Shown one piece after another: positions 1 to 6,291 of a stretch of DNA of 7,310 nucleotides. This DNA comes from Paracoccaceae bacterium. GTDB taxonomy: Bacteria; Pseudomonadota; Alphaproteobacteria; Rhodobacterales; Rhodobacteraceae. The stretch lies in assembly GCA_003447515.1 (NCBI GenBank), contig DLZA01000074.1, positions 3,502-10,811 of the forward strand, read 5' to 3'. Below the pieces are notes generated by a model. It had not been told where the DNA came from, did not search any database, and worked only from the letters and a program-made list of their open reading frames with translations. Positions within the stretch are counted from its first letter, which is position 1. Every line of letters starts with the position of its first letter. A program made the translations under genes and the position numbers.

Positions 1-158
1 ACATCAATCGACACATCTTTTACGCCGGCAATATACCCATCCGCTCGAATATCATCAAACGACATCCCTTCAGGCATTTTTGACAAATAACTTTCAGGGC
101 TTGGGCCAAATAGCTTCCACACGTTTTTGCATGAGATTACGGGCGCATTTTCAGTCAT
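1..158 (-). CDS. Betaine/methylated-amine ABC transporter ATP-binding protein (ProV-like), N-terminal fragment
   Basis: This is the first 52 codons of a gene that runs off the left edge. The start is the ATG at 158-156, giving MTENAPVISCKNVWKLFG at the N-terminus. The pattern of a short beta strand, then NVWKLFG, then an insert with PESYLSKMPEGMSFDDIRADGY and VKDVSIDV, is typical of the ATPase subunit of glycine betaine/choline-type importers (ProV/OpuAA-like), where this insert lies ahead of the Walker A loop. Walker A itself is beyond the window, so ATP binding is inferred. It sits 137 bases downstream of the binding-protein gene on the same strand, so the two probably form one transporter operon, with the permease expected further left. 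By context it energises uptake of a methylated amine at the inner membrane. No strong Shine-Dalgarno is visible just upstream (AGGA-like bases lie a little too far away). Confidence 0.85.
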   Translation of the reverse strand, partial: MTENAPVISCKNVWKLFGPSPESYLSKMPEGMSFDDIRADGYIAGVKDVSID

Positions 159-248
159 GCTATTCGTCCTAGGATTTAGCTTTATTATTTAAAAATTTTA
201 CTCTGAGTGATTTCAATTGCACAACCAAAACCAATAAAATAAATGACC

Positions 249-270
249 CTGCCCGAAGAAATACGGGCAG
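249..270 (-). terminator. Hairpin between binding-protein and ATPase genes (attenuator or mRNA-stabilising stem)
   Basis: CTGCCCG (249-255) and CGGGCAG (264-270) form a perfect 7-bp, GC-rich stem around an 8-base loop, in otherwise AT-rich DNA. It begins 25 bases after the stop codon of the binding-protein gene. On the minus-strand transcript the stem is followed by GGGTCATTTATTTTATT, which is T-rich but not an uninterrupted U tract. It may therefore be a leaky terminator or a 3' stabilising stem. Either would let the binding protein be made in excess over the ATPase, as is common in ABC import operons. The stem and position are seen; the role is inferred. Confidence 0.6.
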
Positions 271-295
271 AGTTCAATTTTTCTTTAAATTTTAC

Positions 296-1305
<1,010 letters not shown>

Positions 1306-1309
1306 AATA

Positions 1310-1359
1310 GCCAAAGTGATTCCCTAAGGAGTGCTTTCATCTCCTTGCGACACTTTGGC
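1310..1359. promoter_or_regulatory. Perfect 9-bp inverted repeat GCCAAAGTG / CACTTTGGC, candidate operator
   Basis: GCCAAAGTG (1310-1318) is exactly inverted as CACTTTGGC (1351-1359), with 41 bp between half-site centres, about four helical turns, so both sites would face the same side of the DNA. Inside lies a second inverted pair, AAGGAG (1326-1331) and CTCCTT (1341-1346), whose centre is shifted by 1.5 bp. The proximal half-site abuts the candidate -35 of the binding-protein promoter, at about -44 and -85 for the two sites. A related TTTTGCCATAAA occurs at 1469-1480 in the regulator's own promoter. The likely binder is the adjacent XRE-cupin protein (inference). Confidence 0.6.
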
Positions 1360-1410
1360 ATAAAATTTTCCTCACAATCAAGTTTTTTTCTTTTCAAGGG
1401 TGATTTTTAT

Positions 1411-1431
1411 AATATTTTTATTTAAAATATT
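1411..1431. repeat. AT-rich perfect dyad AATATTTT-TATTT-AAAATATT
   Basis: AATATTTT (1411-1418) and AAAATATT (1424-1431) form perfect 8-bp arms around TATTT. A looser outer pair GGTGA (1399-1403) and TCACC (1433-1437) brackets it, off centre by about 3 bp. It lies in the divergent control region, 32 bases upstream of the regulator's candidate -35. It could be an operator, an UP-like element or a bendable AT tract. Because the region is very AT-rich, the inner dyad alone could arise by chance. Confidence 0.35.
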
Positions 1432-1462
1432 TTCACCGTGAGTATATTTTAATTGTCTGTCA

Positions 1463-1491
1463 GTGAAATTTTGCCATAAATAAAGTCTAAT
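1463..1491 (+). promoter_or_regulatory. Candidate sigma70 promoter of the XRE-cupin regulator
   Basis: GTGAAA (1463-1468, 4 of 6 to the -35 consensus) and TCTAAT (1486-1491, 5 of 6 to TATAAT) are spaced by 17 bases. Transcription would start near 1498, leaving about 27 bases before the preferred ATG at 1525. The spacer contains TTTTGCCATAAA (1469-1480), which matches CTTTGGCATAAA at 1353-1364 in 10 of 12 positions. A protein bound there would block polymerase, suggesting autorepression (inference). Confidence 0.5.
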
Positions 1492-1524
1492 AGATTTACG
1501 ATGGTCCTTGAAAGGAACCAGAAT

Positions 1525-2181
1525 ATGAATGTGGAAAAGCTAAACATCGAAAATGCATTAAAGCTGACGCAAGACCCGCACAAAACCCGCGACGGAGATC
1601 GTGAAAAGGTACTAGAGGTTGCAATTGGTAGAGAAGTACGCGCCTTTCGACGTCAGCAGGAAATCACTGTAGCAGAATTATCCAATCTGACGGGGCTATC
1701 TGTTGGAATGTTGTCGAAGATTGAGAACGGCAATACTTCACCCTCACTGACAACCTTGCAAACACTCGCCAACGCACTCAGCGTGCCGTTGACTAGTTTT
1801 TTCCGTCGCTTTGAAGAAAGCCGCCAAGCCGTACATACCCCCGCCGGCAAAGGCGTTGAAATTGATCGTGCAGGCACACGGGCAAATCATCAATACCAAC
1901 TTCTGGGTCACATTGGATCAAACGCATCAGGTGTAATTGTCGAACCCTATTTGATTACACTGACAGATAAATCGGATACGTTTCCAACGTTTCAACACGG
2001 CGGAATCGAAACAATTTATATGCTGCAGGGCGAAGTAGATTATCGTCACGGCGAAGACGTGCACTCATTGAAACCTGGGGATACCCTATTCTTTGATGCA
2101 GACGCGCCTCATGGGCCAGAGAAATTGGTAGAATTGCCAGCACGTTACTTATCGATTATCTCGTACCCACAGAATACCTAA
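1525..2181 (+). CDS. XRE-family transcriptional regulator with C-terminal cupin domain
   Basis: A 218-residue cytoplasmic DNA-binding protein. Residues about 33-92 are a Cro/C1-type helix-turn-helix (GREVRAFRRQQEITVAELSN, then LTGLSVGMLSKIENGNTSPS, then LQTLANALSVPLTSFF). Residues about 145-212 form a cupin_2 barrel, with FQHGGIE (His158, Glu162) and LKPGDTLFFDADAPHG (Pro184-Gly185, His196) as candidate metal or ligand residues. This architecture is common in regulators of amine, amino-acid and polyamine metabolism, where the cupin senses a small molecule. The ATG at 1525 is preferred over the in-frame ATG at 1501: AAAGGAA (1511-1517) lies seven bases ahead of it, whereas 1501 has no Shine-Dalgarno and would almost coincide with the predicted transcription start. 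It is divergent from the importer and convergent with the dmm operon, so either or both may be its targets. The ligand is unknown. Confidence 0.9.
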   Translation: MNVEKLNIENALKLTQDPHKTRDGDREKVLEVAIGREVRAFRRQQEITVAELSNLTGLSVGMLSKIENGNTSPSLTTLQTLANALSVPLTSFFRRFEESRQAVHTPAGKGVEIDRAGTRANHQYQLLGHIGSNASGVIVEPYLITLTDKSDTFPTFQHGGIETIYMLQGEVDYRHGEDVHSLKPGDTLFFDADAPHGPEKLVELPARYLSIISYPQNT

Positions 2182-2233
2182 AATCAGACGCCTTTTGAAA
2201 CACGTAATACTCGCCGTACTTGTTGATATTTGA

Positions 2234-3301
2234 TCATCTTTCCAGCGCGGGTTCTGTGTCAAACTCTGGCCAGATTCCATTAGATGTGGGTAAACCATCA
2301 TCAAATTTAGACAGGTAGTCGAGCATCATTGGACGGTTGTCAATAAAACCTTTGTAGGTTGCCAACTCTTCGGGCAAGTCACGGATCACCCGATGCAACC
2401 GTCGGCCCCATTTTGGAGAGGTCATAAGGTCTTGAAAGCTACACAGATAACAGCGAATTGGAAAGACGAGCGCATTTGAGCGAGGCAAGCGAAAGAACGT
2501 CTGCAACTCGACCCGCAGGTGCTGTTTTGCACCGATGTTTTCAGGCGTGATTGATGTCTTTTGAATGCCCCATTTGTGGTAATTTTCCGGGGAAGTATCG
2601 AGTAGGGGGTTCACAGTCATCGTCCAGTTCAACCGCCGCGCTGGCGCACCCTGCTGAATATTCAAAAGAAATTTTAAAGCCCGCACGAAGATACCTTTCT
2701 CATGGGCCAGCGGCACAGGTGCGTGCCATTCAAAAAAATTCATACCAATATCAAAATCAAGTGACCAATCAGCTTGTGTTGTGACGGTACCCGCATCCAT
2801 CCATAGGTTGTCGTCTCGCTGATCCAGTACACAAAAATCACCTTGCGCCTGACGCGTGATGTATTCCATGGGGCCATAAGGTAACGTTGTTTCATCCATA
2901 AAGATAAATTTTTGATCGATTTTCATTGGCTTATTAATCCAATGCCATCGATCACCATCACGGTGCAGTTCGAACAGATCGGGATAGTCCTCAGACTTTG
3001 ATACCATAATCAATTCCAGTAGATCCCAACCAGCCAGATTCATGTGTGGTAGGGATTGGCAACGTAAAGGATCGTCCGCAAGCACCATTGCACGGTCGCG
3101 CATTTCCGAAAGGTAGTGCTCGTCTACATCAAAGCGTTTTTCATAAACGCTATCAGCCGGGCCACCTCGGTGTTGTTCCATGTTGACGGCGTACATATAA
3201 CTGTCTTTATCAAAAGGGAACGGGAAGCGCTTGATTGCACGTTCTGAGTTCTTGAACGAATAATCTTCGCGAAAGGTTTCGTCGTTAAACTGTATCGTCA
3301 T
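2234..3301 (-). CDS. dmmC: Haem-dependent oxidative N-demethylase subunit (DUF3445), dimethylamine monooxygenase catalytic subunit
   Basis: A 355-residue protein of the DUF3445 / haem-dependent oxidative N-demethylase family. In the characterised complexes this subunit binds haem in a PAS-like fold and oxidatively demethylates dimethylamine to methylamine and a C1 unit. Family hallmarks seen are the W179-S-L...G186...H193-A-P-V-P-L-A stretch, the LRVELQTFFRLP motif (262-273) and the following VFPIRCYL strand (279-286). Length is close to the usual 300-370. The start lies one base after the reductase stop (TAACATG), so translation is probably coupled. It is the last gene of the cluster; only 52 bases separate it from the convergent regulator, with no clear terminator hairpin between them. 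The family call is firm. The letter C follows the published gene order dmmDABC as I remember it; the haem ligand cannot be assigned from sequence alone. Confidence 0.88.
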   Translation of the reverse strand: MTIQFNDETFREDYSFKNSERAIKRFPFPFDKDSYMYAVNMEQHRGGPADSVYEKRFDVDEHYLSEMRDRAMVLADDPLRCQSLPHMNLAGWDLLELIMVSKSEDYPDLFELHRDGDRWHWINKPMKIDQKFIFMDETTLPYGPMEYITRQAQGDFCVLDQRDDNLWMDAGTVTTQADWSLDFDIGMNFFEWHAPVPLAHEKGIFVRALKFLLNIQQGAPARRLNWTMTVNPLLDTSPENYHKWGIQKTSITPENIGAKQHLRVELQTFFRLPRSNALVFPIRCYLCSFQDLMTSPKWGRRLHRVIRDLPEELATYKGFIDNRPMMLDYLSKFDDGLPTSNGIWPEFDTEPALER

Positions 3302-3302
3302 G

Positions 3303-4265
3303 TTATCTATCCAATACTAATGTTTTTCCCTCAAAACGAGAAACACAGGGCATAATCTTTTTGCCGGAGGCATGTTCGTCATCTTCGAGCCAGTGATCAC
3401 GGTGAATAAAGTTACCTGAATAATCGATGACAGAAGTTTCACACATTCCACAAGCGCCACCACGACACAGATAAGGTGCGTCAACGCCTGCTCGTTCAAT
3501 GGCTTCCAATAGACTTTCACTTTCACCCACTTGAATGACTTTATTGGACACAGCAAGTTTAACTTCAAATGGTTTACCAGGCTGAGGTGCAAGAAATTCT
3601 TCGTAGTGGATCGCTTCACGCGGCCAACCCATGTCAGCCGCTTTGCCACGAACCCAGTCGATCATCCCCTTCGGGCCACAGACATAAATGTGAGTTCCAA
3701 GCGGTTGACCATCGAGTAAGTTATCAAAATCAATTATCTGCTCATTGTCGTCATAATACACATGCACATCGTTTGGATGAGTGGAGGTGAGATAATTGAC
3801 ATAAGAACCAAGAGCCTTGGAACGACAAGAATAGTGAAGTTCCCAGTTTTCGTGTGCACGGTCTAACTGCTTAATCTGCGCCAAGAATGGCGTGATTCCG
3901 ATACCCCCTGCGATCATCAAATGCTTTTTTGCACGTAGATCAAGGCTGAACAAATTCACTGGGTTTGAAATCGTAATTTCATCTCCAACTTTAATATTCT
4001 GATGCAGGTAAAGAGAGCCACCCCGCCCTTCGTCATCTCGGCGGACCGAAATTGTGTAGGAGGTTTGATCAAATGGGTCAGACATCAAAGAATAGGGGTT
4101 TCGACGAGTGAGATCACCATCTTCTAGTTCCACAACTGTGTGTGCACCACCCGAGAAAGTGGGTAACAATCTACCATCAACTGGTGTAAATTCAAATCGT
4201 GTTACCAGTTCATTCAGGGGGGTCACTTCAGTCACGCGAACAGCAATTTTTTCTGCACCACTCAT
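3303..4265 (-). CDS. dmmB: PDR/VanB-type reductase (FMN, NAD(P)H, 2Fe-2S), dimethylamine monooxygenase reductase subunit
   Basis: A 320-residue electron-transfer protein with the phthalate-dioxygenase-reductase order: flavin domain, NAD(P) domain, C-terminal plant-type ferredoxin. RNPYSL (55-60) is the flavin-binding RxYS motif; GGIGITP (120-126) and VCGPKGM (195-201) belong to the nicotinamide-binding domain; Cys267, Cys272, Cys275 (CRGGACGMC) and Cys307 are the four 2Fe-2S ligands. All key residues are present, so it should be a working reductase passing electrons from NAD(P)H via flavin and 2Fe-2S to the haem subunit encoded next. The ATG (4265-4263) overlaps the upstream gene's TGA by four bases (ATGA), and the stop is one base before the haem-subunit ATG, indicating a tightly coupled complex. 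FMN rather than FAD is inferred from the subfamily. Confidence 0.93.
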   Translation of the reverse strand: MSGAEKIAVRVTEVTPLNELVTRFEFTPVDGRLLPTFSGGAHTVVELEDGDLTRRNPYSLMSDPFDQTSYTISVRRDDEGRGGSLYLHQNIKVGDEITISNPVNLFSLDLRAKKHLMIAGGIGITPFLAQIKQLDRAHENWELHYSCRSKALGSYVNYLTSTHPNDVHVYYDDNEQIIDFDNLLDGQPLGTHIYVCGPKGMIDWVRGKAADMGWPREAIHYEEFLAPQPGKPFEVKLAVSNKVIQVGESESLLEAIERAGVDAPYLCRGGACGMCETSVIDYSGNFIHRDHWLEDDEHASGKKIMPCVSRFEGKTLVLDR

Positions 4266-4858
4266 TCGTAAATTCCTTTCACTTCAGGAATGTTGCCTGG
4301 ATCCTCAGCATCAATACACACGCCTTGATAAGCCGCCAGGCGCCTGGAGTAGTGATCGCGCACAAACAAATTCAGCCCACAGTGCGAGCATACGAACGGG
4401 TCGATTTCCACGTCCTCTGTGATCCCTTTACAATGTACGCACTGCATACGCCGCGCGATAGATCCATAGTGCTCAGTTTGAATAGCAGTATGCGGAATGC
4501 CAACTTTCATCGCCTCATTCTGGGCTTGACCCATCAACCCTTCAGTACCCGCCAAATAGACCTGCAACCCCATATGCGCATCTTGTAAAACTCGTTGAAT
4601 GCGTGTGACAGACGCTGCGTAGGACGGGCCCTCGTAGAATTGAGCTGGTTTCAGCGCTTGCAGTTTTTTAGAATAATCTGTGCCACATGGAATATAAATA
4701 ATATGTGTTTGTGACATCAATTCAGGCGTTGCAATTGCCAAAATCGCTTCGGCTCCTTCTGCGTCAGCAATCATCAAATGTGCTTTGCCAGCGCGGGCTT
4801 CCAACGTACCGTAAATTGGACGACTTTTAATAGAAGAGGGGAATTTAAATTTCGGCAT
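4262..4858 (-). CDS. dmmA: DmmA-family small subunit of dimethylamine monooxygenase, C-terminal zinc ribbon
   Basis: A 198-residue protein matching the DmmA family in size and context. Residues about 24-133 look like a worn-down ferredoxin-reductase NAD-binding domain: HLMIA at 27-31 matches the same pentapeptide in the reductase (115-119), and VYLAGTEGLMG...GIPHTAIQTEHYG (100-132) parallels the reductase's IYVCGPKGMID...GWPREAIHYEEF. The glycine-rich GGIGITP loop is replaced by DAEGAEA, so nucleotide binding is doubtful. The C-terminus has Cys140-x2-Cys143 and Cys157-x2-Cys160, a rubredoxin or zinc-ribbon-like knuckle, so it could hold iron or zinc. GAGG at 4867-4864 is a close Shine-Dalgarno. 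It lies 58 bases after the GcvT-like gene and overlaps the reductase gene by four bases. A structural or electron-relay role in the complex is inferred. Confidence 0.85.
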   Translation of the reverse strand: MPKFKFPSSIKSRPIYGTLEARAGKAHLMIADAEGAEAILAIATPELMSQTHIIYIPCGTDYSKKLQALKPAQFYEGPSYAASVTRIQRVLQDAHMGLQVYLAGTEGLMGQAQNEAMKVGIPHTAIQTEHYGSIARRMQCVHCKGITEDVEIDPFVCSHCGLNLFVRDHYSRRLAAYQGVCIDAEDPGNIPEVKGIYE

Positions 4859-4884
4859 TTAATCCTCATCAAAACAATTGGGAC

Positions 4885-4900
4885 GCGGGGTTTCCCCCGC
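4885..4900 (-). promoter_or_regulatory. GNRA-capped hairpin in the dmmD-dmmA intercistronic gap
   Basis: On the minus-strand transcript GCGGGG-GAAA-CCCCGC forms a perfect 6-bp GC stem closed by a GAAA tetraloop, extendable by two G-U pairs. It lies 16 bases after the dmmD stop and about 17 bases before the dmmA Shine-Dalgarno. Only a short TTGTTTTG follows, so it is not a strong Rho-independent terminator. It is more likely a processing or stabilising stem, or a partial attenuator, that sets dmmD expression apart from dmmABC. Confidence 0.55.
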
Positions 4901-4916
4901 ACCTTGAATTTATAAA

Positions 4917-6065
4917 TCAGCCTTTAGCAGCGCGGATTTTCTTTTCTTGGTCATAGAAAGGCATTTCTTCTGCCGTTGCTGCCAACTCTGCTCCATTTGG
5001 TTGTATAACTGTCAGCTTTGTGCCAGCTTTAGCTACTGCTGGATCTAAACGTGCAATCGCAACTGAATAACCGTTCAGCTCGGACGACAAACCATAAGTA
5101 ATCACACCTACGTCTTTGCCATCATGCATAACACGAGCAAACATTTCCATCTGCTCCATGCTATTAGACAATTGAACACCATAAATCTTGAACCGTTCTT
5201 TACCTTTGGACGCGTAATGGTTTTCAGCACCAATAAAACCCTCTTTGCCTGGCGACACTGTAAACTCTAGGCCAAGCTCCCAAATTGTATCTCCACAAGC
5301 TTCATCCTCAAACGGGAAGGTTTCAGAGTTGTCTCCCGGATAGAACAGTAAATAGCTTTCAATGCGCAACATATCGAGAGTAGAAAACTGTACAGGACGA
5401 ATACCCATGCTTTGACCTTCAGCCAATATGTTATCCCAAACATGAACTGCATCCTTCGCACCAACATAAATCTCATAACCACGCTCACCAGTGTAACCAG
5501 TTCGAGAAATCATAGCATTCTTGCCAAAGAGCTTTGTGTTTAGAATACCAAAGTAAGCCAAATCGCGAATGCCATCGATGTGTTTGGCTAAAAATTCTAC
5601 AGCAACCGGTCCCTGTAACGACATATTATGCAAATCATCGTCAAACAGAACCGCTACATTTTTAGCTGCAGCAACCATCGTCAGTTGCTCCATTCCTGTT
5701 CCTGTACCGTGCACAACCATCCAAGAATTCACAGCGAGGTGATAAATAACACAGTCGTCAATGAATTTTCCCTCAGAGTTGAGGATAGCCGCATACGTTG
5801 AACGGCCCACCGCAATTTTTTCAACATTCCGCGTTGTCACACGATCAATTACGTAGGCCGCATCTGGGCCCACAAGATGGACCTTTTTCAGACCAGAGAC
5901 GTCCATCAGACCAGCCTTGGTACGAACAGCTTCATAATCTGCCTTCGCGCGTTCCGGTGTGTCGTCATAAAACCACGCGGTCCCCATGCCATTCCAGTCT
6001 TCTAGCTCGCCACCAATTTCAGCGTGACGATGTGCCAATGCAGAGTGTCTCCATAAAATAGCCAT
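4917..6065 (-). CDS. dmmD: GcvT-like tetrahydrofolate protein, folate subunit of dimethylamine monooxygenase
   Basis: A 382-residue aminomethyltransferase-fold (GCV_T plus GCV_T_C) protein. Seen features: GLMDVSGLKKVHLVGPDA (52-69), the folate-site motif FIDDCVIYHL (101-110, with the Asp pair 103/104), SRTGYTGERGYEIYV (187-201), the Arg234-Ile-Glu236 of the folate site, and LGLEFTVSPGKEGFIG (264-279). In the known demethylase complex such a subunit uses tetrahydrofolate to capture the C1 unit as 5,10-methylene-THF, avoiding free formaldehyde. Placement ahead of the other three dmm genes argues against a glycine-cleavage T protein, and the N-terminus is unlike what I recall of DMSP demethylase DmdA. 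The ATG at 6065 is preferred because AAGGA (6078-6074) is eight bases upstream; the ATG at 6071 would be only two bases from it and adds Met-Phe. Gene letter inferred from dmmDABC order. Confidence 0.85.
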   Translation of the reverse strand: MAILWRHSALAHRHAEIGGELEDWNGMGTAWFYDDTPERAKADYEAVRTKAGLMDVSGLKKVHLVGPDAAYVIDRVTTRNVEKIAVGRSTYAAILNSEGKFIDDCVIYHLAVNSWMVVHGTGTGMEQLTMVAAAKNVAVLFDDDLHNMSLQGPVAVEFLAKHIDGIRDLAYFGILNTKLFGKNAMISRTGYTGERGYEIYVGAKDAVHVWDNILAEGQSMGIRPVQFSTLDMLRIESYLLFYPGDNSETFPFEDEACGDTIWELGLEFTVSPGKEGFIGAENHYASKGKERFKIYGVQLSNSMEQMEMFARVMHDGKDVGVITYGLSSELNGYSVAIARLDPAVAKAGTKLTVIQPNGAELAATAEEMPFYDQEKKIRAAKG

Positions 6066-6129
6066 AAACATTTTCCTTCATTGTGAGTCTCGGTTGGCTG
6101 TATAGAGCCCTAGCTCCTCAGAAAAAGCA

Positions 6130-6159
6130 ATAATGTCGAGGAAAAAATTTTCCTGTCAG
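6130..6159 (-). promoter_or_regulatory. Candidate sigma70 promoter of the dmmDABC operon
   Basis: On the minus strand CTGACA (6159-6154, 5 of 6 to TTGACA) and CATTAT (6135-6130, 4 of 6 to TATAAT) are separated by 18 bases. Transcription would start near 6123, about 58 bases before the dmmD start. A palindrome fills most of the spacer. No competing promoter of similar quality was noticed nearby on this strand. Confidence 0.5.
6139..6154. promoter_or_regulatory. Palindrome AGGAAAA-AA-TTTTCCT between -35 and -10 of dmmD, candidate operator
   Basis: Perfect 7-bp arms (6139-6145 and 6148-6154) around a 2-base centre. It occupies the spacer of the candidate dmmD promoter, touching the -35, a classic position for a repressor. 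A one-mismatch relative, AGGAAAA-AAA-TTTTACT, lies at 6246-6262, and a half-site AAAATTTTCCT lies at 1363-1373 in the other divergent control region. The arms and position are seen; the binding protein is unknown, with the XRE-cupin regulator an obvious candidate. Confidence 0.55.
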
Positions 6160-6192
6160 GCAAACTTTTTTACTTTAGGGGGCGTTTACCTG

Positions 6193-6205
6193 TGACAATT
6201 TGTCA
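6193..6205. promoter_or_regulatory. Palindrome TGACAA-T-TTGTCA in the dmmD-amt control region
   Basis: Perfect 6-bp arms around a single T, midway between the divergent dmmD and amt genes and about 34 bases upstream of the candidate dmmD -35. Size and symmetry suit a dimeric helix-turn-helix protein. For amt a TTGACT at 6214-6219 follows, but no good -10 at 17 bases was found (CCTAAC, 3 of 6), so the amt promoter stays undefined. Confidence 0.4.
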
Positions 6206-6245
6206 GAAAATTGTTGACTTGAGCCATCTTTCACGCCCTAACTGC

Positions 6246-6262
6246 AGGAAAAAAATTTTACT
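6246..6262. promoter_or_regulatory. Imperfect copy of the AGGAAAA...TTTTCCT element upstream of amt
   Basis: AGGAAAA (6246-6252), AAA, TTTTACT (6256-6262) repeats the dmmD palindrome with one arm mismatch and a 3-base centre. It ends 29 bases ahead of the amt start codon and overlaps TACTAT (6259-6264), a possible -10 lacking a convincing -35. It may let one protein act on both divergent genes. The A/T-rich core makes chance similarity possible. Confidence 0.35.
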
Positions 6263-6291
6263 ATTGAGAAAAAACCACAGGGAGAGAAAAA

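Noticed and set aside
191..202. AAAAATTTTACT shared by 191-202 and 6251-6262 as a regulatory repeat
   Set aside because: The match is almost all A and T in AT-rich spacers, and it lacks the AGG arm at 191, so chance is the simpler explanation.
1501..1524. Upstream ATG at 1501 for the XRE-cupin regulator
   Set aside because: No Shine-Dalgarno precedes it, and the predicted transcription start is only about three bases away; AAAGGAA is well placed for 1525.
2182..2233. Bidirectional terminator between the convergent regulator and dmmC
   Set aside because: No stem with convincing pairing and a T tract could be found in these 52 bases.
4917..6065. Glycine cleavage T protein or DMSP demethylase (DmdA)
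   Set aside because: No gcvH or gcvP is adjacent, the N-terminus is unlike what I recall of DmdA, and the placement directly before dmmABC fits the folate subunit of the demethylase.
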